A DNA stretch of 64,000 nt from Muribaculaceae bacterium Isolate-013 (NCI) (GCA_004102785.1 SCEJ01000010.1:1-64000); one strand, 5' to 3'; positions 17,826 to 27,037 are shown, counted from the stretch's first letter. Numbers and translations are program-made. The notes: generated by a model from the letters alone, not told the origin.

Positions 17826-18956
17826 ATGAAACTCAAGTTAACATCCTTTATAATCCCCGCCTTTGCAGCAGCCTCAATAGGCTTTTCCGGATGCTCTCTT
17901 CTGGAAAAAACCGGCGTGGTGAAGCAAAGCGGAGCCGAAGGCACTGTCACTGAGACGGATGCATCGCCGGCAGCATCGGTTAAACCGCTGGTACCACCGG
18001 CCAAGAACAAGAAAACGGCAAACGTGTCATCCGACAAAAACCGTAAGAATGCCAAAGGTGTGAAAAACAACAAGAAAGCCCAGAAACAGAAGGCAGCCGC
18101 ACTGAAAGAGCAACTGGAGATTTCAAAAAATACGGGAGAAGACGCCTCACACCGCGAAAGCATCGGCCAGACAGCCGTGATACCTTCACCCGACGGCTCG
18201 GCTCCACATCAGCATGAGCCTCTGCTCCAGACCCCTGAGACTCCGACCGACTTCTCAATAAACGGAGAGTGGACCATCTTTAAAGTGCGCGGCAACATAG
18301 TCGGAGGTGAAGAGCGCCCTTATGTGAATTTTGACCTTGCCGCCAAACGCTTTTACGGCTCCAACGGATGCAACTACATCAACGGTGACCTGCGTCTGGA
18401 CGGACACCTGCAGATTGCGCTGGAGAACATCATAACCTCCATGAAAATGTGTCAGGATGCCGAATACGAGTATCTTATCAATCTCGCGCTTTCTGACGTA
18501 CGCTTGTTCGCCGTACGCCCCGACGGTTCGGAAACATACCTTGACATGAAAGGCGACGACGGCAACACCATACTGATACTTCGCCGCCACAATATGGACT
18601 TCCTCAACGGCGCATGGCTCATAACCGGAGTGAACGGAGCCGAAATAAGCGGCGGCGACGACGCCACACTGACCATCAACATCCCTGACCTGAAAATACA
18701 CGGCTCCACAGGATGCAACATATACAACGGTGAACTCTTCATCGACCCCGACAAACGGCGCTCCATGCAGTTCGCCCGCATCACTACCACTAGAATGGCT
18801 TGCCCTGACCAGGACCGCGAGACGGAAATCCTGCTGGCACTCGAGGAGGTGGAAAATGCCCGTCTCACTGAGAAAGACCGGGTGGAGATGTACGGCAAGG
18901 ACGGCCGGCTCCTGCTTACCCTCAGCCGCCTGAACCTCACCCAGGATGAAAGTTAA
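17826..18956 (+). CDS. Lipoprotein with two META (HslJ-like) domains
   Basis: A 376-aa predicted lipoprotein. The signal peptide ends at GFSGC, with Cys23. A Lys/Asn-rich linker (about 55-105) precedes two tandem META domains (about 143-250 and 255-370), each with a GSNGCNYINGD or GSTGCNIYNGE turn and a later MxC motif (MKMCQD, RMACPD). META/HslJ domains occur in envelope stress and heat-shock lipoproteins, and their molecular role is unclear. The paired cysteines in each domain may form a disulfide. It has its own -7 element. The nucleotidyltransferase gene starts 49 bp after its stop. Confidence 0.85.
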   Translation: MKLKLTSFIIPAFAAASIGFSGCSLLEKTGVVKQSGAEGTVTETDASPAASVKPLVPPAKNKKTANVSSDKNRKNAKGVKNNKKAQKQKAAALKEQLEISKNTGEDASHRESIGQTAVIPSPDGSAPHQHEPLLQTPETPTDFSINGEWTIFKVRGNIVGGEERPYVNFDLAAKRFYGSNGCNYINGDLRLDGHLQIALENIITSMKMCQDAEYEYLINLALSDVRLFAVRPDGSETYLDMKGDDGNTILILRRHNMDFLNGAWLITGVNGAEISGGDDATLTINIPDLKIHGSTGCNIYNGELFIDPDKRRSMQFARITTTRMACPDQDRETEILLALEEVENARLTEKDRVEMYGKDGRLLLTLSRLNLTQDES

Positions 18957-19005
18957 AAAATATGTGAAGCCACATATAACGACAGATTCAATTCAACTTT
19001 TTATT

Positions 19006-19908
19006 ATGAAACCTACACTCTTTGTACTTGCTGCCGGAATGGGCAGCCGTTACGGAGGCCTCAAGCAGCTTGACCCGCTGGGCCCCAACGGAGAAACCAT
19101 CATGGACTATTCCGTCTACGATGCGCTAAAGGCAGGATTCGGAAAGATTGTTTTCGTAATCCGCAAGGATTTCGAGGATGATTTCCGCAATAAAGTACTC
19201 TCACGGTATGAAGGGCACATCCCCGTAGAGGTGGTGTTCCAGGCTACCGACAAACTTCCAGAAGGATACACTTGCCCCGCCGACCGCACAAAGCCCTGGG
19301 GCACAAACCATGCCATACTCATGGGCAAGGAGGTTATCAGCGAACCTTTCGCCGTAATCAACGCCGACGACTTTTACGGACGTGAAGCATTCAGAGTTAT
19401 TGCCGAGGAACTGTCGCGTCCGCGCGACCGCAAAGGCGACTACTGCATGGTCGGATTCCGCGTGGGCAACACGATGACCGAGAACGGCTCCGTATCGCGT
19501 GGAGTATGCACCGTCAAGGACGACAACCTCGACACTATCGTGGAGCGCACGGCAATAACCTACGACAAAGACCACAACATCGTATTCACCGACGAAAACG
19601 GCATTGTACAGCGTCTTGAGGCCAACACCCCGGTATCAATGAACTTATGGGGCTTCACTCCCGATTATTTCGACTACTCCGAAAGGGAATTCCGCACATT
19701 CCTTGACAACAGCATCGACACTCCCAAATCCGAGTTCTATATCCCCTCATGCGTGGATACTCTCGTAAAGAATGGCGAAGCCACCGTAAAAGTGCTTGAT
19801 ACGGATTCCCGCTGGTTCGGCGTGACATACGCAGAAGACCGTCCTGGTGTAGTGGCGAAATTCGCCGAACTGCACGCCGACGGCACATATCCCGAGAAGC
19901 TTTTCTGA
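19006..19908 (+). CDS. Sugar nucleotidyltransferase-like protein
   Basis: A 300-aa protein with the NTP-transferase signature LAAGMGSRYGGLKQLDPLGPNGE at its start (read from ATG 19006; the frame extends upstream but without support) and the metal-binding NADDFYG near 115. It is likely to form a nucleoside-diphosphate sugar, but the sugar and base are not evident. In Bacteroidales genomes such proteins are usually annotated only as nucleotidyltransferases. It is followed by galE after 44 bp, which suggests a nucleotide-sugar supply pair. The run of conserved substrate-loop residues appears intact. Confidence 0.8.
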   Translation: MKPTLFVLAAGMGSRYGGLKQLDPLGPNGETIMDYSVYDALKAGFGKIVFVIRKDFEDDFRNKVLSRYEGHIPVEVVFQATDKLPEGYTCPADRTKPWGTNHAILMGKEVISEPFAVINADDFYGREAFRVIAEELSRPRDRKGDYCMVGFRVGNTMTENGSVSRGVCTVKDDNLDTIVERTAITYDKDHNIVFTDENGIVQRLEANTPVSMNLWGFTPDYFDYSEREFRTFLDNSIDTPKSEFYIPSCVDTLVKNGEATVKVLDTDSRWFGVTYAEDRPGVVAKFAELHADGTYPEKLF

Positions 19909-19952
19909 TACATACACTCATACCATTATATTATTATATTATCTGAAACAGG

Positions 19953-20987
19953 ATGAAACCCCGCATACTTGTAACAGGCGGCACCGGCTACATCGGTTCT
20001 CACACCGTGGTTGAACTGCAGCAGGCCGGATACCCCGTGGTAATAATCGACAATCTCTCCAACTCCAACCGCGCCGTGCTCGACGGCATTGAAAAGATAA
20101 CCGGCATACGTCCCGACTTTGTCGAGGCTGACTGCACCGACATCGAGGCGCTGAAAAAACTTTTTGCCGACTATCCCGGCATAAAGGGGATAATCAATTT
20201 CGCCGCATCAAAGGCAGTAGGCGAATCAATCGAAAAACCCATCCTATACTACCGCAACAACCTCAATACCCTCATGAACCTGCTTGAAATGATGGGTAAA
20301 GAGGAAGTGAAAGGGCTTGTGTTCTCTTCGTCGTGCACAGTGTACGGCGAGCCTGACCATAACCCCGTAACCGAGGATACCCCGATCAAGGCCGCCACTT
20401 CCCCCTACGGAAACACCAAGCAGATTTCAGAAGAGATAATAACCGACGTAATACGCTCCGGCGCCCCCTTCAAGAGCATTCTGCTGCGCTACTTCAACCC
20501 TGTGGGCGCACACCCCTCGGCCGAAATCGGCGAACTGCCCAACGGCGTGCCGCAGAACCTTGTGCCCTATATCACCCAGACCGCTATGGGGATACGCAAG
20601 GAACTCAGCGTATTCGGCAACGACTACAACACCCCCGACGGCTCCTGCATACGTGACTTCATCAATGTCGTTGACCTTGCGAAAGCGCATGTCATCGCCA
20701 TCGCGCGAATGCTCGGCGACACCGAAACTCCGGCCATAGAGATATTCAACCTCGGCACCGGCAACGGCGTTTCCGTGCTCGAACTTATCGACTCATTCCA
20801 GCGCTCTACCGGCGTAAAGGTTCCCTACAAGATCGTAGGACGCCGCTCCGGCGACATCGAGAAAGTGTGGGCCAACCCCGACAGAGCCAACAACGTGCTC
20901 GGATGGAAAGCCGACACTCCGCTTGACGACACCATGCGTTCGGCATGGGCCTGGCAGTGCCGCCTGCGCGAACGCGGCGTGATGTGA
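19953..20987 (+). CDS. galE: UDP-glucose 4-epimerase
   Basis: Interconverts UDP-glucose and UDP-galactose (often also the GlcNAc/GalNAc pair). The 344-aa extended short-chain dehydrogenase has GGTGYIGSH (NAD binding, 9-17), the catalytic SSSCTVYG with Tyr152 and Lys156 in PYGNTK, the substrate-binding NPVGAHPS, and RDFINVVDLAKAH. It ends just before a stable terminator hairpin, so it closes the META-nucleotidyltransferase-galE run. Confidence 0.95.
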   Translation: MKPRILVTGGTGYIGSHTVVELQQAGYPVVIIDNLSNSNRAVLDGIEKITGIRPDFVEADCTDIEALKKLFADYPGIKGIINFAASKAVGESIEKPILYYRNNLNTLMNLLEMMGKEEVKGLVFSSSCTVYGEPDHNPVTEDTPIKAATSPYGNTKQISEEIITDVIRSGAPFKSILLRYFNPVGAHPSAEIGELPNGVPQNLVPYITQTAMGIRKELSVFGNDYNTPDGSCIRDFINVVDLAKAHVIAIARMLGDTETPAIEIFNLGTGNGVSVLELIDSFQRSTGVKVPYKIVGRRSGDIEKVWANPDRANNVLGWKADTPLDDTMRSAWAWQCRLRERGVM

Positions 20988-21028
20988 TACGCACCACCGG
21001 ACTGATTACATTAACCGGCTATGCACCC

Positions 21029-21136
21029 TGATGCCGGTGTATCATAATTGCGTGGAACAGCATTGATGCAGGGATGCTTCACGGAGCATCCCTGCATTTT
21101 AAAAGCGGTTCAGGCAACTCCGACACACCGGCATCA
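21029..21136. repeat. 12-bp inverted repeat surrounding the galE terminator
   Basis: TGATGCCGGTGT (21029-21040) and its exact complement ACACCGGCATCA (21125-21136) flank the galE terminator hairpin, so the 172-bp galE-murI gap holds two nested inverted repeats. Confidence 0.6.
21066..21100 (+). terminator. Intrinsic terminator after galE
   Basis: A perfect 13-bp stem (ATGCAGGGATGCT / AGCATCCCTGCAT) with loop TCACGG is followed by TTTT (21097-21100). It lies 78 bp after the galE stop. Confidence 0.85.
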
Positions 21137-21159
21137 AGGCTCACAGCCAACCCAGATTC

Positions 21160-21993
21160 ATGAAAATGAATAACTTCCAGGCTCCAATCGGAGTGTTCGA
21201 CTCAGGCTACGGAGGCCTAACAATCCTTCAGAAAATAAAGGAACGGCTCCCGCAATACGATTATCTCTACCTGGGCGACAATGCTCGCGCGCCCTATGGC
21301 ACACGCTCGTTCGACGTGATATACCGCTTTACACTCGAGGCGGTGAAATACCTGTTCGCCCGCGGTTGCCCGCTGATAATCATAGCCTGCAACACAGCTT
21401 CGGCGAAGGCACTGCGCTCCATACAGCAGAATGACCTCCCGGATATCGCGCCCGACAGGCGCGTTCTCGGAATCATCCGCCCCACCGCGGAGGCTGTGAC
21501 ACAACTCAGCAAATCTCTCCACATCGGTGTGCTCGGCACTCCCGGCACAATACAGAGCGGTTCATACGACATCGAGATTTCCAAACAGAATCCGCAGTGC
21601 GTCACCGTGGGGCACGGCTGCCCGATGTGGGTGCCTCTTATCGAGAACGGCGAGGGATTGCGCCCCGGAGCCGACTATTTCATCAAGCAGGAAATAGATG
21701 CCCTGACTGAAGCTGACAGCGCCATCGACACTGTGATTCTCGCATGTACGCATTATCCGCTCCTGCTGCCAAAGATACGCCAGTATCTACCGTACGGCAA
21801 ACAGATTATATGCCAGGGCGATATAGTAGCCGACTCACTTGCCGACTATCTCCGCCGTCATCAGGAAATAGACTGCCGCCTGTCGCGCGGAGCCGAAACA
21901 CAATACTGCACGACTGAGAATGCCGGGAAATTCGCGGCTATGGCCTCGATGTTTCTCAACCGTCCTATAACGGCCACCACCGTAACCCTCTGA
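21160..21993 (+). CDS. murI: Glutamate racemase
   Basis: Supplies D-glutamate for peptidoglycan. The 277-aa protein has the two catalytic cysteines in ACNTASA (Cys77) and ACTHYPLL (Cys196), the N-terminal GVFDSGYGGLT, and LGDNARAPYG. The start ATG at 21160 is the first in frame, and a second at 21166 is equally possible. There is no clear promoter between the galE terminator and murI, so it may depend on read-through or on a promoter I do not recognise. It converges on comF, with only 6 bp between the two stop codons. Confidence 0.95.
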   Translation: MKMNNFQAPIGVFDSGYGGLTILQKIKERLPQYDYLYLGDNARAPYGTRSFDVIYRFTLEAVKYLFARGCPLIIIACNTASAKALRSIQQNDLPDIAPDRRVLGIIRPTAEAVTQLSKSLHIGVLGTPGTIQSGSYDIEISKQNPQCVTVGHGCPMWVPLIENGEGLRPGADYFIKQEIDALTEADSAIDTVILACTHYPLLLPKIRQYLPYGKQIICQGDIVADSLADYLRRHQEIDCRLSRGAETQYCTTENAGKFAAMASMFLNRPITATTVTL

Positions 21994-21999
21994 GACCGA

Positions 22000-22719
22000 C
22001 TACCCTGACACTGTAGCTGCCAGCGCAAGAACTGACACACGGCAGTTCCCCACCGACTTATGGATAGCCTCGCAGCAGGCCGTGATTGTGGCGCCGGTGG
22101 TTATCACATCGTCAACGAGCATGATATGTTTCCCCTCCAGCAATGCCGGATTGCACACAGAGTAAATCCGGCGGGCATTGGCCATGCGTCCGGCAGCGTC
22201 TTTTCTTGTCTGTGTGGCATGTCTGGCCGCACGCATCGCATCATGGATTACCGGGATTCCCGTGGCTTCACTCACACCCTCGGCAACCACTTCGGCCTGA
22301 TTGTAACCGCGCCGGGCTTTCTTCCACCAGTGCATCGGCACCGGCACCAATGCGTCGACTCCGCTGAAAAAACCGCAGGGAGCCATCTCCGCGGCATATC
22401 TCCGGCCCACAATCCGGGCGATTTCCGGCCGGCCATGATATTTTGCCGTTATTATAACCGAGGAATAGGGGCTGTGACGCGAATAATGCATCATCGCGGC
22501 AGCGCGTTCAAGCGGATGTCGGCATATCAGCCGGTAATAAAGCTGATTATCCGCATCGAGATGAAAACCGGTACGAGGCATCCCACAGTCGCAGACCAGA
22601 CACACCGCCTCCTCTCCCGCCACCAGCCGGCGGCCGCACACAACGCAAACCTCCGGGAAGAACAGACTCACAAAATCATGCCACCATCGGCGCGCCACAG
22701 AAAGCATACCCGCACTCAT
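22000..22719 (-). CDS. comF: ComF-family phosphoribosyltransferase-like protein
   Basis: A 239-aa ComF/GntX-type protein. An N-terminal zinc-binding-like region has CVVCGRR and CLVCDCG (about residues 25-45), and a PRTase domain carries the PRPP loop LVDDVITTGATI (about 200-211). ComF proteins take part in DNA uptake in competent bacteria. Other members are of unknown role. It is the last gene of the minus-strand block and overlaps recX by 4 bp (ATGA). Confidence 0.88.
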   Translation of the reverse strand: MSAGMLSVARRWWHDFVSLFFPEVCVVCGRRLVAGEEAVCLVCDCGMPRTGFHLDADNQLYYRLICRHPLERAAAMMHYSRHSPYSSVIITAKYHGRPEIARIVGRRYAAEMAPCGFFSGVDALVPVPMHWWKKARRGYNQAEVVAEGVSEATGIPVIHDAMRAARHATQTRKDAAGRMANARRIYSVCNPALLEGKHIMLVDDVITTGATITACCEAIHKSVGNCRVSVLALAATVSG

Positions 22720-23210
22720 TTCTCACCGGGCCAAAGTATTCCGGAACGCAATGCTGCGGCCACAAGCTCCGGCTCATAGCCTCGCTGCACTCCGAAACGG
22801 TAGAGTTTCGTGCGACCATCGAATGTATTGCCCTCTTTAAGAGAGGATGCCTTGTAACGCAGAAGGTCAATCATCACACCGCGGTACTCATCCTCATCGA
22901 TAGCGCCGACGGCCTCTGAAATAATATCCGACGATATGCGTTTGGCCTTCAGTCCGAATATTATCTTGCGTCTCCCCCATCGCGCATGTAGCGCTTTGTC
23001 GCGGCAATACACCCCGGCAAAACGCCGGTCGTCAAAAAAGCGGTTTTTCTCAAGCGTTGCCAGAATCCTCTCGGCATGAGCCGGGGCTACCATCCAGCCG
23101 TAAAGCTTCTGCTGAAGTTCTGCGCGGCAATGTTCTGCGCGGGCACACATAGCCTCCAGGCGCTCCAGCGCCACCTCGGGCTTCATCGGTTCTTTCGCTT
23201 TCCAGGCCAT
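22716..23210 (-). CDS. recX: RecX regulatory protein
   Basis: A modulator of RecA filaments. The 164-aa protein is made of three-helix repeats. The typical RecX features are ALERLEAMCARAEHCRAEL near the start, FFDDRRFAGVYCRDKAL in the middle, and KLYRFGVQRGYEPELV at the end. I start at ATG 23210; the frame also opens with a TTG at 23219 that overlaps the prmC stop. It sits between prmC and comF, and recA is not in the window. Confidence 0.9.
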   Translation of the reverse strand: MAWKAKEPMKPEVALERLEAMCARAEHCRAELQQKLYGWMVAPAHAERILATLEKNRFFDDRRFAGVYCRDKALHARWGRRKIIFGLKAKRISSDIISEAVGAIDEDEYRGVMIDLLRYKASSLKEGNTFDGRTKLYRFGVQRGYEPELVAAALRSGILWPGEK

Positions 23211-23215
23211 ATTCG

Positions 23216-24058
23216 TCAACGGGTTACGACGGCGAAGCGTATCTTTCCGAAACTATCCCGGATCAGGTCGATACTGCCGAACCCCTCGCTCACGGCAAGA
23301 GATTTCAATTCGGAGGCATACACCGGATTGATTTCAAGATAGATTCTGCCGCCTGGAGCAAGGGCGTCACCGGCCAGCCGGAATATGGCGCGATAAAATT
23401 CAAGAGGGTCGGCGTCGGGCACAAACAGAGCCAGGGCCGGCTCATGTTCCAGCACATTGGGTTCCATCGCATCGCGCTCCTTCTCCGCTATATATGGCGG
23501 ATTGCTCACGATAATATCGTAGGAGCATCCACGAGGCTCACCGGCGAGCAGATCGGCATGACGGAAGTCAACCGCCACATGAAGCGCGCGTGCGTTCTCA
23601 CGCGCCACGGCAAGCGCTGCATCGCTTATATCGGTAGCTGTGACCTCGGCAAACGGCAGTGTCCTGGCCAGAGCCACAGCAATGCATCCCGACCCGGTAC
23701 ACAGGTCAAGCACTCTGAGGTCCTTCTGGTTGTTATCCCTTACTATGATGTCGACAAGCTCTGCCGTCTCCGGACGCGGTATGAGCGTATCCTGCGTGAC
23801 TTTCAGTTTCAGTCCATAAAAATCGGCATTGCCGAAAATATACTGAATCGGCTCGTCGGCAAGGAGCCGCTCCAACACGGCATCGACTTTGCCGGACATG
23901 AATCCGGTTATCTCCTCGTTTGACTTAACGGCAATGTCTACCGGGCTCCACCCTTTCAGATTCTCAAAAATAATTCGCATCATAGCCTTTGCCTCCCCCT
24001 GGCCGAAACGAGGCGTCAGGCGGTCAACAACATGCCGCGCGATTTCATTCACTGTCAT
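23216..24058 (-). CDS. prmC: Release-factor glutamine methyltransferase
   Basis: Methylates the Gln of the GGQ motif in RF1 and RF2. The 280-aa protein has an N-terminal helical domain (about 1-85) and a class I methyltransferase domain with DLCTGSGCIA (118-127) and the amide-methyltransferase motif NPPY (186-189). It lies 2 bp downstream of neuB, with recX immediately following. No functional link to the sugar genes upstream is expected. The tight spacing implies shared transcription. Confidence 0.95.
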   Translation of the reverse strand: MTVNEIARHVVDRLTPRFGQGEAKAMMRIIFENLKGWSPVDIAVKSNEEITGFMSGKVDAVLERLLADEPIQYIFGNADFYGLKLKVTQDTLIPRPETAELVDIIVRDNNQKDLRVLDLCTGSGCIAVALARTLPFAEVTATDISDAALAVARENARALHVAVDFRHADLLAGEPRGCSYDIIVSNPPYIAEKERDAMEPNVLEHEPALALFVPDADPLEFYRAIFRLAGDALAPGGRIYLEINPVYASELKSLAVSEGFGSIDLIRDSFGKIRFAVVTR

Positions 24059-24060
24059 AT

Positions 24061-25071
24061 TCAGATTTCAATAAGTGAATCATAATCGAAATCACGGATG
24101 GCGGCCGTGCCCACCACGTCATCCCACATCATCGGGCTGATTCCGTTGCCCGGACGCTTGACTGTGATATTATCCTCCGTGAGGATTTCACCCTTGCGGA
24201 TGACGCGGGATGCCACGATACTTTTGCGCGCCACCGTTATATTGGGGCGTTCGGATTCGGCCACGGTCTTCATCCCGCTTCCGATGGCGGCCTCGATGTT
24301 GCGTATGGCGCTCACCATGCGCGCCAGCTCCACAGGGTCAAGCGAAGCGCGGTGATCGGGCCCGGGGAGCGATTTGTCGAGTGTAAAGTGTTTTTCTATA
24401 ATTGAGGCTCCCATGGCCACCGCAGCCACAGGCACCTCGATGCCTACGGTATGATCGCTGTATCCGACCGCTCCGGCCCCCAGCGACCTCAGCGCCTCCA
24501 TGGCACGCAGGTTGACATCACACATCTGAGTGGGATACTGCGTGGTGCAATGCAGCAGCGCCACATCGCGGCGCGGGGTGCCGGCCGCCTCTATAACCCT
24601 GAGCGCCTGTTCGACTTCCTCCAGCTCGCACATGCCGGTGGAGAGAATGATTCTCCCACCAAGACGCGCAATCTTGCGCAGATAAGGAAGGTTGGTGATC
24701 TCACCCGATGGAATTTTCCAGAAGTCCATGCCGAGAGGCTCCAGGCAGTCAATTGAAACGAGGTCGAACGGTGTCGACATGAATCCTATTCCCACCTCAC
24801 GGCACACCCCGGCAAGCCGGGCGTAAGCGTCAAGTTTAAGGTGTATCTTGCGGCACATATCCAACTGGCTCTCACCTTCTCCGGTGGTCTCCTTCTGATA
24901 TTCCGCTTTTGGAGCGATTGTTGATATCACCAGCTCAGGGACTGCCGTCTGGAATTTCACATAATCGGCTCCGGCCTCTTTCGCCGCATAAACCATCTCC
25001 ACAGCCTTGCCGTAGTCGCCGTTGTGGTTCACGCCTGCCTCGGCTATAATTATCGTCTTGTCAGAATTCAT
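24061..25071 (-). CDS. neuB: Sialic/legionaminic acid synthase (NeuB/LegI family)
   Basis: Condenses phosphoenolpyruvate with an N-acetylated hexose to make a nine-carbon nonulosonic acid. The 336-aa protein has an N-terminal TIM barrel (IIIAEAGVNHNGDYGKA at the start, VKFQT, STPFD, KIPSGEITN, STGMCELEEVEQAL, YSDHTVG, IIEKHFTLDKSLPGPDHRASL) and a C-terminal antifreeze-like SAF domain (about 275-336, RKSIVASRVIRKGEILTEDNITVKRPG). Start at ATG 25071; a TTG two codons upstream is weaker. With LegB two genes upstream, legionaminic acid or a related sugar is more likely than Neu5Ac, but the sequence alone cannot settle this. Confidence 0.9.
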   Translation of the reverse strand: MNSDKTIIIAEAGVNHNGDYGKAVEMVYAAKEAGADYVKFQTAVPELVISTIAPKAEYQKETTGEGESQLDMCRKIHLKLDAYARLAGVCREVGIGFMSTPFDLVSIDCLEPLGMDFWKIPSGEITNLPYLRKIARLGGRIILSTGMCELEEVEQALRVIEAAGTPRRDVALLHCTTQYPTQMCDVNLRAMEALRSLGAGAVGYSDHTVGIEVPVAAVAMGASIIEKHFTLDKSLPGPDHRASLDPVELARMVSAIRNIEAAIGSGMKTVAESERPNITVARKSIVASRVIRKGEILTEDNITVKRPGNGISPMMWDDVVGTAAIRDFDYDSLIEI

Positions 25072-25088
25072 TTTCAATGTTTTATAAA

Positions 25089-26027
25089 TCAGAATACCAC
25101 CTCCTGCATATAGCGGGTCATATAGGTGCCGTCGCGCCAGTCGCAGCTCGCCGCCGGCACTTTCCCGGCGGCCTCATCAAGGATGAAACCGGGAAGGTCG
25201 GCTCCGGCGTGGACCGCACACACAGCCCCGCCGCCCAGACGCGGATTAATCTCCATAAGCAGATAGCGGTCGGCAGCGCTGTCAAAAAGATATTGCAATG
25301 TCACCGGACCGCGTAGCCCGAGACTCAGGAGCGCCTCTGTGGCAAGCGACATCAGCCGCGAGTTTTTTTCAGTCTGTGTCACCGAGACCTCTCCGCCGGT
25401 AACCTCGATGCGGCGACGCGGCACAACGGCAAGCGGAAGGCCGTCGGCCGACACATAGCAGTCAACCGTATATTCCACGGCATCAGCTACATATTCCTGC
25501 AACAGATAATCTTCCGGTTTGAAATCCGCTGGTGTGCCCTGCCTGCTGTCACGTACCACAACAATCCCTTTGGAGGCCGAGCCGGTGCGCGGCTTGGCTA
25601 TAAACGGATAGCGTGGCGACTCCGCACTGACCCTGGCCGGCACGGCAATCCCTTTTTCATGAAAAAGACGGTCGGCCTCGACCTTGTCGAACATCGTGCG
25701 TGCGAGCGCCGCATCGCCGGCCGCGGCAAAAACGCCAGGCAGCCGCCGGCTGCATACGGCAGCAATCTCCACGGCGGGGTCCACAAACGGGATAATTGCC
25801 GATATCCCCCTTTTCTCATGCACTTCGGCGATATGCTCATAAATGGAGGGGGAATTCCATCGCTCCCCGATTATAATCTCCCCCTCACAGGCCAGGGGTA
25901 CACGCCTGTCAAGCTCATATCCGAAGATATTGACCTTAAGGCCGCGGCGCGCTCCGGCCTCCTTGAACAGACGGGCCATTGCCACCCGCTTGGCTCCGCC
26001 GAGAAAAAGGATATTCTTTACTTCCAT
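25089..26027 (-). CDS. ATP-grasp ligase-like protein in the nonulosonate locus
   Basis: A 312-aa protein with an N-terminal nucleotide-binding-like part (NILFLGGAKRVAMARLF, resembling the CarB pre-ATP-grasp domain) and an ATP-grasp fold. Visible landmarks are PFIAKPRTGSASKG, LLQEYV, EYTVDCYV and LLMEINPRLGGG. ATP-grasp enzymes join a carboxylate to an amine or thiol through an acyl-phosphate. The substrate is unknown. Its position between legB and neuB suggests that it modifies the nonulosonic acid or one of its precursors, for instance by adding an amino acid or other acyl group; that is inference. Start at ATG 26027. Confidence 0.8.
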   Translation of the reverse strand: MEVKNILFLGGAKRVAMARLFKEAGARRGLKVNIFGYELDRRVPLACEGEIIIGERWNSPSIYEHIAEVHEKRGISAIIPFVDPAVEIAAVCSRRLPGVFAAAGDAALARTMFDKVEADRLFHEKGIAVPARVSAESPRYPFIAKPRTGSASKGIVVVRDSRQGTPADFKPEDYLLQEYVADAVEYTVDCYVSADGLPLAVVPRRRIEVTGGEVSVTQTEKNSRLMSLATEALLSLGLRGPVTLQYLFDSAADRYLLMEINPRLGGGAVCAVHAGADLPGFILDEAAGKVPAASCDWRDGTYMTRYMQEVVF

Positions 26028-26041
26028 ACGGCAGCCGGGAC

Positions 26042-27031
26042 TCAACGGTTATAGATGTCGGTCTTGTAACGCGCAAGATTGGCCGGGTCGGTAAACCACT
26101 TCACCGTGCGGGATATACCCTCGCGGAGGGATACTTCGGGGCGCCAGGCGGTAAGAGCCGTTATCTTTGAGTTGTCGCCGCACAGGCGGAACACCTCGCT
26201 TGCCGACGGACGGAGGCGGGCCGGATCAACAACAAATTCCACCTTCCGCTCCATAACCTCGGCGATAGTGGCCAGAGTGTCGGCCATGGAGATTTCAGTG
26301 CCGGTGGCAATGTTGATTTCCTCCCCCTCTATGCCGTCGGCCTCGGCAAGCGCCAGGAAGCCACGGCATGTGTCGGCCACATAGTTGAAATCGCGCGTGG
26401 GTGTGAGGTCGCCGACTTTTATCTCGCTGTTTCCGGCGGCAATCTGCGATATGATTGTGGGAATGATGGCCCTGGCGCTCTGGCGCGGGCCATAGGTGTT
26501 GAACGGCCGGGCAATCACCACCGGCAGCCCGAAGGCATTGAAGAAACTTTTGGCAATGGCGTCGGCGCCGATTTTGGTTGCGGAATATGGCGACTGCGGC
26601 TGGCGTGGATGCTTCTCGTCGATGGGCACATACTGCGCGGTGCCGTAGACTTCGGATGTCGATGTGACGATAAGGCGCTCCACGCCCAAATCGCGTGCGG
26701 CCTGACACATGTTGAGTGTGCCGGTGACATTGGTATCGACATAGCTTTCAGGCGCCACGTAGCTGTATGGTATGGCGATAAGCGCCGCCAGATGGAATAC
26801 GGTGTCGACATCGCGCGAAATATGACGGCAGAAAGCCGCGTCGCGTACATCGCCGCACACAATCTCAAGTCCGGGATGCCTCACATTGTCAAGCCAACCC
26901 CATGAATTGAAGGAGTTGTACTGACACAGCGCGCGGACCTTAATGCCGCGGCTCAGCAGCAGGTCCACGAGGTGCGACCCTATAAAGCCGTCGGCCCCTG
27001 TCACAAGTGCGAATCTTATATCTCTTGCCAT
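26042..27031 (-). CDS. legB: NAD-dependent 4,6-dehydratase, LegB-like
   Basis: A 329-aa extended short-chain dehydrogenase. It has the NAD motif TGADGFIGSH (11-20), the catalytic STSEVYG with Tyr149 and Lys153 in PYSATK, RPFNTYGPRQSARAIIPT, and the segment YNSFNSWGWLD that is typical of LegB from legionaminic acid pathways. LegB makes the UDP-4-keto-6-deoxy sugar at the first step. The later enzymes (LegC aminotransferase, LegH acetyltransferase, LegG epimerase, LegF cytidylyltransferase) are not in this window, so the pathway must be completed elsewhere or end differently. Confidence 0.85.
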   Translation of the reverse strand: MARDIRFALVTGADGFIGSHLVDLLLSRGIKVRALCQYNSFNSWGWLDNVRHPGLEIVCGDVRDAAFCRHISRDVDTVFHLAALIAIPYSYVAPESYVDTNVTGTLNMCQAARDLGVERLIVTSTSEVYGTAQYVPIDEKHPRQPQSPYSATKIGADAIAKSFFNAFGLPVVIARPFNTYGPRQSARAIIPTIISQIAAGNSEIKVGDLTPTRDFNYVADTCRGFLALAEADGIEGEEINIATGTEISMADTLATIAEVMERKVEFVVDPARLRPSASEVFRLCGDNSKITALTAWRPEVSLREGISRTVKWFTDPANLARYKTDIYNR

Positions 27032-27037
27032 GCGTTT

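Noticed and set aside
24061-25071. Calling NeuB a true Neu5Ac synthase of a sialic acid catabolism or decoration locus
   Set aside because: No NeuA, NeuC or NanA-type gene is nearby, and the LegB-like neighbour points to another nonulosonic acid. I keep the family-level call.
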